Source of the DNA: Coemansia sp. RSA 922
Lineage: Eukaryota > Kickxellomycota > Kickxellomycetes > Kickxellales > Kickxellaceae
Reading direction: 5' to 3'
NCBI GenBank assembly: GCA_027577415.1
Contig: JANBQS010000289.1
Coordinates: 1 to 22,566 of the forward strand
Length of the DNA stretch: 22,566 bases
The position numbers and the translations under genes are program-made. Shown piece by piece: positions 17,486-22,566 of the stretch (position 1 is its first letter; every line of letters begins with the position of its first letter). Under the pieces are notes generated by a model. That model saw only the letters and a list, made by a program, of their open reading frames with translations, was not told the DNA's origin and made no database searches.

Positions 17486-18071
17486 TAAAGTAGTAAAGAT
17501 TATAGATTGACCATTACAGTTTTCACTCGATTTGGCCTTTATTTTCTTAGTTTTTACCATTATCAGAGTAAATTTGAGTATTAATTTTTGAAATCCTTAA
17601 ACAGCTAGTTTACATGCAGATGTGATGACAAGGTTCGGCTCACACTGTTTAGTTTGCACTGTACCAGTTAGTAAATATCCTTTACAGTAGGAACTTTCTT
17701 GGTGTTATTACTTAGAATATACATTATTATATAGCTGGCTTCTCCTTTCAGTAAAATGCACTCAAGGTCAATGACAATTGGGTCAAGTACAGTGTTAGCA
17801 CTTGGGAAGGCTAGTTGGATAATGAACAATGTAACAGCAGTCACATAATAGTTAGAATGGGTAGGATGTTGTGAAGAATAGTAGGCTTCTGTCGGGAAGC
17901 AGACAGTTATTTAGGCCACTTTCCTTTGAAGAAAGCAGAAGAAAAGGCTGCCTAAAGGAAAAAAGGCATTCAGGAGCACATCCTATAGCCTCTAGCTGAA
18001 GAATCTGGACATGCCATGTCCTCAAAGGTGCCCTCAACGACAATCCGCCCTAAAAAGAAGGAGGGGCACGC

Positions 18072-18091
18072 TTCTCTTGTCCAAGTCACCA
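18072..18091 (+). repeat. 20-bp upstream direct repeat, copy 2
   Basis: Exact copy of the block at 16476-16495. It is part of the longer conserved upstream arrangement of the two small genes. Confidence 0.85.
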
Positions 18092-18520
18092 GCAAAAAAA
18101 AACATTGTCATCAGCAAAAAAATGTTGGGTGCAGGGCAAAAAGGGATTCTTACACCACTCAAGGAAAAAAGGTAGTTCGGCTTGTAGCATTTCTGTACAA
18201 ATTCTACTTTACCCAACTGCGGAATCTGAGCACAATATATCTTTAAAGTCTCCTCCAAGGAAAATTTGCTCTGGAAAAGGGAATGGCAATGATGTCACTG
18301 CTTTTAAACAAAGAAAAGTAGGGCGCTATTTTCTTGACATACGTCATTCGCAATAAAGCATGGGAAGCTGAACAAAAAAAAATAGGTTCAAAAGGCTGGC
18401 CAAAAGAAGTCTCGAATCAGAGGCAATATATTGGCAATCATGACATCATCCGACATATTTTTTTTTATTGGCATTGACTGGAGAAGAGAAGCTATTTTCT
18501 GTTATTCTCCAGCCTTTGTC

Positions 18521-18531
18521 GCCCTATTTAA
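18521..18531 (+). promoter_or_regulatory. Core promoter element GCCCTATTTAA, gene B
   Basis: Same TATA-like element as 16892-16902, 128 bp before the ATG at 18649. Downstream sequence includes CACTGCC and CCCTTTATT, as in the gene A leader. Confidence 0.55.
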
Positions 18532-18648
18532 CTAGCCCGCTCCCCAGAAGAGAATGGATAAACAAAAGATCTCCACTGCCTACATCACCCTTTATTACAT
18601 ATTTACACCTTACACTTTATATCTACATAATATTTAAAATTTCCAATC

Positions 18649-19146
18649 ATGTCCCAAGTGTACCATGTAACTATGTATACAGTTAGATGTTATAAAAATG
18701 GAGACATAGTAGTTCATTACGCAGGCGACTCTGATATAAATGTTGACGAATTCCCCACCATATATAATTATGCAGCAGTAATGTCACCATTAATCGGGAG
18801 AGCGATGGGTGTGGGAATAGTTGCCGAAATTTATCAAAGGTCGGATATCTGGAATCTGGACAGTATGAAGGGAGCAGGTAATAATATTGACAGTGCGGGT
18901 ATTATTTATGTAAGCAATTATCCCGGTTACGGACACTGTTGTAACATACCGTATGATGACTTTGGTCAACCTGGCTCACCGAATCAGCCTATAATGATAT
19001 TGTTTAACAATGATATAGACGCTGACAAGCTGGAGCAGTATTTTGCTGGGTTTAATGCTATGCATTACAGAGAGGGAGCTACTGTAAATGAAACACACAA
19101 GTTTGGAGGCATAATTGATATTCCAGGAGTGACAAAAACTGCTTAA
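18649..19146 (+). CDS. Small protein of unknown function, copy B (165 aa)
   Basis: ORF from ATG 18649 (MSQVYHVTMYTVRCY) to TAA 19144-19146, AT-rich, single exon. No known domain is recognised. There is no signal peptide or membrane span. Notable segments are GRAMGVGIVAEIYQRSDIW, a Gly/Tyr/Cys-rich part (NYPGYGHCCNIPYDDFG) absent from copy A, LFNNDIDADKLEQYF, and the terminal GGIIDIPGVTKTA. The end and the F-N-D segment align with copy A (17027-17485), and both share collinear upstream blocks, so these are diverged duplicates. It converges with WDR75, with 190 bp between stops. No function is proposed. Confidence 0.72.
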   Translation: MSQVYHVTMYTVRCYKNGDIVVHYAGDSDINVDEFPTIYNYAAVMSPLIGRAMGVGIVAEIYQRSDIWNLDSMKGAGNNIDSAGIIYVSNYPGYGHCCNIPYDDFGQPGSPNQPIMILFNNDIDADKLEQYFAGFNAMHYREGATVNETHKFGGIIDIPGVTKTA

Positions 19147-19336
19147 CCTTTATAGTTCACAATTGCATACCATTTATTCCTTTTTAGTTTGCACAGTTTG
19201 CATTACCAGCCAATACAGTTGTTTGTAGGCATAATAAATCAGAGTATTAAATAGTAAGTTGTGGTAGACGACATAAACAGTGTATGGATATTTCTTTTTG
19301 TTAGGTGTAAGAAAATGAAAATATAATAGAAAAATC

Positions 19337-22054
19337 TTAATTGGTTTTTGCTTGGAATCCCGAGCAAATAGATTGAATGAAATCAGAGTTAGCTTCAGAC
19401 CACAAATCGTCGACAGTAGCAGGTCTGCTCTTAACAACTGGCTCCTCTACATTCTCCGCATCAGCCATTACTGTGTCTTCAGCGTCCTCGCTAACGGAAG
19501 TAACAATAGTGTCTAGTGTTGTCGGGTGCATCTGCGCGGTCACAAACTGGTCATAAAGCGCAGAGACAGACGGCAAAACGTGGTAGGGAGCGTTAACATA
19601 GGCAGACTGTACAGCAGAGCGTACCAAGCGCATAGCCTGACGCACATGGGCATTAGCCGCAGTACTAGAAACAGCAGCAGCAGGCGCAGCCTTCGATTTG
19701 CCAAAGATATTAGCAAACGTCGCACTACTCATAGCCACGGCAGACGACTGCTTCGACACAATCTCCTTATTATCGTTGTCGTTTGCGCCATAGACGTTGA
19801 GCAGACCAGTAGGAGTAAGCACGACGAGCATATTGTGATCAAGCGGGTCAGCCAACTGCTTCGCATTCGAATGGCTGCTGCGCTTAGTAGACGACGATGG
19901 AACAAAGGCCAGAGCCTCAACACCAGTAGGGTGAGGTAGAGCGACAAGAGGGTTGGGCGACTCTGGAGAAAGCAAAAGCAGAGATGCATCCAGTGGGTCA
20001 GCAGAAGAGGCCTGAAGGGCAGCAACGGCGAGCAACGGGATACGCGGATGCACAGTGACAGCCAACAGGGGCATTGCCAGAGTCCACCACACAGAGCCAG
20101 TGAGCAAATTCCACATATCCAAGCGCGTCGAAGACCAAGCAGCCAAGTACGAAGACTCGCCAACAAAGGCCAACCCCGAAAGAGCGGGAGTCTGAGCGCT
20201 AGCAACAAGCACAGCAGCAGGAGTTAGACAAGTTTCAGGGTCCCACAACGTAACAGCTCCGCCAAAGGCAACAGCCAGAGTAGATCCGTCAGCAGAAAAG
20301 GCGACCGCACGTGGGAACTGTTCGCGGTACCGAGCAGTCGACCGACACGTCCAGAAATGATGGTCAGTGCCACGGGTCTGCAACGCCCATACGCGGAAAC
20401 AAGCGTCGGCACGACCCGTAGTAACACACAGTAATGGGTGTCCAGCGCGGGGAGGCTGGAACGCCAGGGCCGATACTCCACCATGCGGGGCGTCGATACG
20501 CGTAGCCAGGCGGTATTTCTGAGTAGCGGGATCCAAGTTCCAAAACTTTAGATAGCACTCAGCGCTGGCACGCGAGTCAACAGTAGCCATCCACGCGCCG
20601 TCACTCGAGTACTGCACTAGGTCGACGTGCGGCTGACGCGATTGGCTACCGCCCGTACGGTTAAACGACGCGACTTCGACGCTGACGACGTGGCGGTCAC
20701 TCAGCGCGCTGTATACTTGTAGGTGCCCGGGCTCGCCGTTCAGCACTACATGGTGGGTCGTAGGGTGGACCACTAGCCCGGTGGTGAATTGGTTGGACTG
20801 CAGGGCGCGAGCAAGGCGGGGCTGCGAAGAATCGGCAAAAGTGAGGCCCTGCAGGGACGCCACCAGGCCGCGGGTAGCAGCAGCAAGGATCTTGACAGTG
20901 TTGTCGCGCAGCGTCACAGCGTAGTGCGCCTGGTCGGGGCTGATAGCCACGCCCATAACGTCGCTGCCCAGACGAGGAACAAAGGCGCGCGCCCCAGTCA
21001 CCAGCTGCCACAACACCAATACGCCTTCCTCGCCGCCCGACAACATGGTGGTGCCGGACTCAGCAAAGGCCACAGTGTTGACGCGGTGCGCGTGCCAGTG
21101 GTGAGCGTGGCGAGTGACACGGCGGTCAGACGACGGCTGCGAGCCCAATAGCTCGGCATCGACGCAGTGCCAGAACATAATACGGCCACGCCAGTCGCCC
21201 ACAGCCAATACGGGCTCTCCGGGGTGGAAGGCTAGGGCGGATACGCGCTCGGTCATCCTCCACGAGTGCTGGACTACCTGGCCGCTGCCCCAGACTTGCG
21301 CCAACACCACTCGGAACTTTCCATAGGCTGCTACCCACTGGCTGTCACCACGCACACACAGTCCCACGGTGCCGGACATTTTGAACAGCGGCTCGGTCTG
21401 CACCGATCCGTCTTCAGCGAGCGTGAGCCGAGTAACCGTGTATTTGACCTTGTCAGGGTTGAGCATTTGGTTCTTCACTGGCGCCTGCCTCATCGCACAG
21501 TAGAATGCGTTGCTACGCAGAGGATCAGCCACCACGTAGACGGCTACACCACCTGGCAGCCGCCACTCGCTGATAAGACGCCCGGTATCGGCGTCCCATA
21601 GTCGAGCCCGGCAGTCTGCCGAGAACGTGTACACGCCGCGTCGGCTCTGATCTGGATCGGCTACAATAGCGTGAATAGTAGCAGCTTGATCCCCTTGCTT
21701 CCTGTCTCCGGCTATGCTCTGTACCATCTCGGCATTCTCTACATTGTAAACTGCGACGGCGTTGTCCTTGGCCAGGAAAAAAAGAGTCGAGTCGCTGCTG
21801 AATACTATCGCCTCGTGCGTCAGTGTTCCACCACTCACCTGCTTCAGCTCCACAGTGCGGTATACCTCGTCGTTTAGCATGGGATCAGCGCTCTCTGCTG
21901 GTTTCTTTGCCTTTTTGTTCTTCCGGCGCCGTGGGCTGCTAACTATGGCGCTCTCTTGTATGTCGACGTCCATGCTTACGGTCTCTGCTTGGTTCTTGGT
22001 GCGCTTTGTTTTAGAGGGTGTAGACGGCACCGCAGCCGATGTTTTGCCGGCCAT
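19337..22054 (-). CDS. UTP17: WDR75/Utp17 (Nan1) WD40 protein of the small-subunit processome (905 aa)
   Basis: Nucleolar WD40 protein of the t-UTP/UtpA part of the SSU processome, which acts in 18S pre-rRNA processing and couples it to rDNA transcription. The first ~60 residues are low-complexity with a basic nuclear-localisation-like run (SPRRRKNKKAKK, 40-51). Two WD40 beta-propellers follow. Readable blades include VYTFSADCRARLWDADTG (141-158), VSALAFHPGEPVLAVGDWRG (271-290) and the family-typical HWHAHRVNTVAFAESGTTML with SGGEEGVLVLWQL (319-351), then FVPRLGS (358-364). Later blades include VSALAFQP, AVAFSADGSTLAVAFGG and VTLWDPET. The C-terminal ~150 residues are helical and acidic. Length is near that of human and yeast homologs. 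No intron is seen. The coding region is GC-rich. It is head-to-head with the gene starting at 22336. Confidence 0.88.
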   Translation of the reverse strand: MAGKTSAAVPSTPSKTKRTKNQAETVSMDVDIQESAIVSSPRRRKNKKAKKPAESADPMLNDEVYRTVELKQVSGGTLTHEAIVFSSDSTLFFLAKDNAVAVYNVENAEMVQSIAGDRKQGDQAATIHAIVADPDQSRRGVYTFSADCRARLWDADTGRLISEWRLPGGVAVYVVADPLRSNAFYCAMRQAPVKNQMLNPDKVKYTVTRLTLAEDGSVQTEPLFKMSGTVGLCVRGDSQWVAAYGKFRVVLAQVWGSGQVVQHSWRMTERVSALAFHPGEPVLAVGDWRGRIMFWHCVDAELLGSQPSSDRRVTRHAHHWHAHRVNTVAFAESGTTMLSGGEEGVLVLWQLVTGARAFVPRLGSDVMGVAISPDQAHYAVTLRDNTVKILAAATRGLVASLQGLTFADSSQPRLARALQSNQFTTGLVVHPTTHHVVLNGEPGHLQVYSALSDRHVVSVEVASFNRTGGSQSRQPHVDLVQYSSDGAWMATVDSRASAECYLKFWNLDPATQKYRLATRIDAPHGGVSALAFQPPRAGHPLLCVTTGRADACFRVWALQTRGTDHHFWTCRSTARYREQFPRAVAFSADGSTLAVAFGGAVTLWDPETCLTPAAVLVASAQTPALSGLAFVGESSYLAAWSSTRLDMWNLLTGSVWWTLAMPLLAVTVHPRIPLLAVAALQASSADPLDASLLLLSPESPNPLVALPHPTGVEALAFVPSSSTKRSSHSNAKQLADPLDHNMLVVLTPTGLLNVYGANDNDNKEIVSKQSSAVAMSSATFANIFGKSKAAPAAAVSSTAANAHVRQAMRLVRSAVQSAYVNAPYHVLPSVSALYDQFVTAQMHPTTLDTIVTSVSEDAEDTVMADAENVEEPVVKSRPATVDDLWSEANSDFIQSICSGFQAKTN

Positions 22055-22335
22055 TTTATTTCCTCTCGCACTCTTGGTAGGTATATATATGGAGATAGAG
22101 AGAAAAACACAAGAGATAATTCGCTATAAACAAATAAATTCGAAGGATAAAAAAAAAGATATGCTTTCCTAGCCTTACCACTCAAAAACTTTTTTTTTTT
22201 TCTTTGCTGTCTTTTTTGGAAACTTGGCGATCACGCTTGATCGATTGATCTGGACTATGTGAGATTGGATAAGGCTTCAAGATATTCGATTTCTCTTCAG
22301 TGCTTGTTTAATTCCTTTGGCTCAATTTTGTAATA
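22055..22335. promoter_or_regulatory. Shared upstream region of WDR75 and the right-edge gene
   Basis: A 281-bp gap separates two head-to-head genes. A TATATATAT stretch (22082-22090) is close to the WDR75 start. A T run at about 22191-22201 is the likely poly(dA:dT) nucleosome-free element. No coding sequence is seen. Confidence 0.4.
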
Positions 22336-22566
22336 ATGACATTGCGCATTTTATCGACTGTATTTCCGCGGACAGCTCTATTTCGGTGTCAGCGACGCCT
22401 GTTTAGTTCTCAGACTGCTCGTGAGACGCCGCAGCTAGAGAATATTGGGTTTATCCGAGCATATGGCAAACCCGTAGCTACCATTTTCTTATGGAGCGCT
22501 CTGACGTACATGTCTCTACAGGCTATGTGGAGCAAGCTGTACTTTGACGAGGTGCGGCTAGAGACT
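22336..22566 (+). CDS. N-terminus of a probable mitochondrial membrane protein (partial, runs off the window)
   Basis: ATG 22336 opens a frame of 77 codons to the window end. The first ~28 residues (MTLRILSTVFPRTALF, then CQRRLFSSQ) are rich in Arg, Ser and hydrophobics without acidic residues, a classic mitochondrial presequence with a likely cleavage near RRLF/SS. A short linker leads to FIRAYGKPVATIFLWSALTY (39-58), which looks like the start of a membrane segment. The YGKP plus hydrophobic pattern is reminiscent of DUF1279/FAM210-type proteins, but too little is visible to assign it. The gene continues to the right. Confidence 0.65.
   Translation, partial: MTLRILSTVFPRTALFRCQRRLFSSQTARETPQLENIGFIRAYGKPVATIFLWSALTYMSLQAMWSKLYFDEVRLET

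Larger units (their letters stand above)
17486..18648 (+). promoter_or_regulatory. Intergenic region with one full and one partial copy of the upstream repeat blocks
   Basis: The 1163-bp gap has no credible gene. The full set of blocks leading to gene B is: TTCTCTTGTCCAAGTCACCA (18072-18091), CAAGGAAAAAAGG (about 18160-18172), CATTTCTGTACA (18188-18199), GGAATCTG (about 18221), GGGCGCTA (18321-18328) and GCCCTATTTAA (18521-18531). Upstream of it, CTAAAGGAAAAAAGG (17952-17966) and AGAATCTGG...CATGTCCTCAAAGG (18000-18028) form an extra partial unit. This may be the remains of a third gene copy's upstream region. Confidence 0.55.

Noticed and set aside
18016..18356. Overlapping 74-83-codon frames between the small genes
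   Set aside because: They are Lys/Ser-rich chance frames lying within the repeated upstream blocks.
1..22566. tRNA, rRNA, CRISPR array, transposase or LTR element
   Set aside because: I looked for tRNA B-box-like motifs, regular spacer arrays, transposase or reverse-transcriptase protein motifs and long terminal repeats, and found none that were convincing.

Overview
The window looks like nuclear DNA of a fungus with compact, intron-poor genes. It carries fungal-type HMG-CoA reductase, isocitrate lyase, Urm1, Hub1 and the small-subunit processome protein WDR75/Utp17. The only intron I can define is 80 nt, with GTAAGT donor and TAG acceptor, in the Hub1 gene. The tandem F-box family, the Myb-like gene and the small intergenic gaps fit an early-diverging lineage such as Kickxellomycotina (Coemansia-like). 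That placement is an inference from gene style; no phylogeny was run.

Left third (1-9026): an accessory cluster on the plus strand. It holds four related F-box/leucine-rich-repeat-like genes. The first is a 5'-truncated remnant (573-1616). The other three are full length (2761-4476, 4844-6544, 7356-9026; 571, 566 and 556 aa). All share a C-terminal block of the form YPF-x-D-[DN]-x-x-FRGN-x-x-TL-x-Y. Between the first two lies a Myb/SANT-like gene (1817-2494), interrupted by one in-frame TGA inside a helix-turn-helix-like segment. F-box proteins normally choose substrates for SCF ubiquitin ligases, so this looks like a locally expanding and decaying substrate-receptor family.

Middle (9239-16292): conserved genes. 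URM1 (+) converges on isocitrate lyase (-) with only 37 bp between stop codons. Isocitrate lyase diverges from HUB1 (+), which is followed by HMG-CoA reductase (+). Urm1 and Hub1 are both ubiquitin-fold proteins, and each has an unusual charged N-terminal tail of about 75 residues. The Hub1 tail is RS-rich, like splicing factors. ICL serves the glyoxylate bypass and HMGR the mevalonate pathway.

Right third (17027-22566): two small, AT-rich, distantly paralogous genes of unknown function (152 and 165 aa). Each sits behind a long upstream region whose sequence blocks recur in the same order at similar distances from the ATG. A further partial copy of these blocks lies in the gap between the genes. 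Next come WDR75/UTP17 (-) and, across a short shared upstream region, the start of a mitochondrially targeted membrane protein gene (+) that runs off the window.

The best candidates for something undescribed are the RS-tailed Hub1, the N-extended Urm1, the small-gene pair with its duplicated cis-region, and the F-box array.
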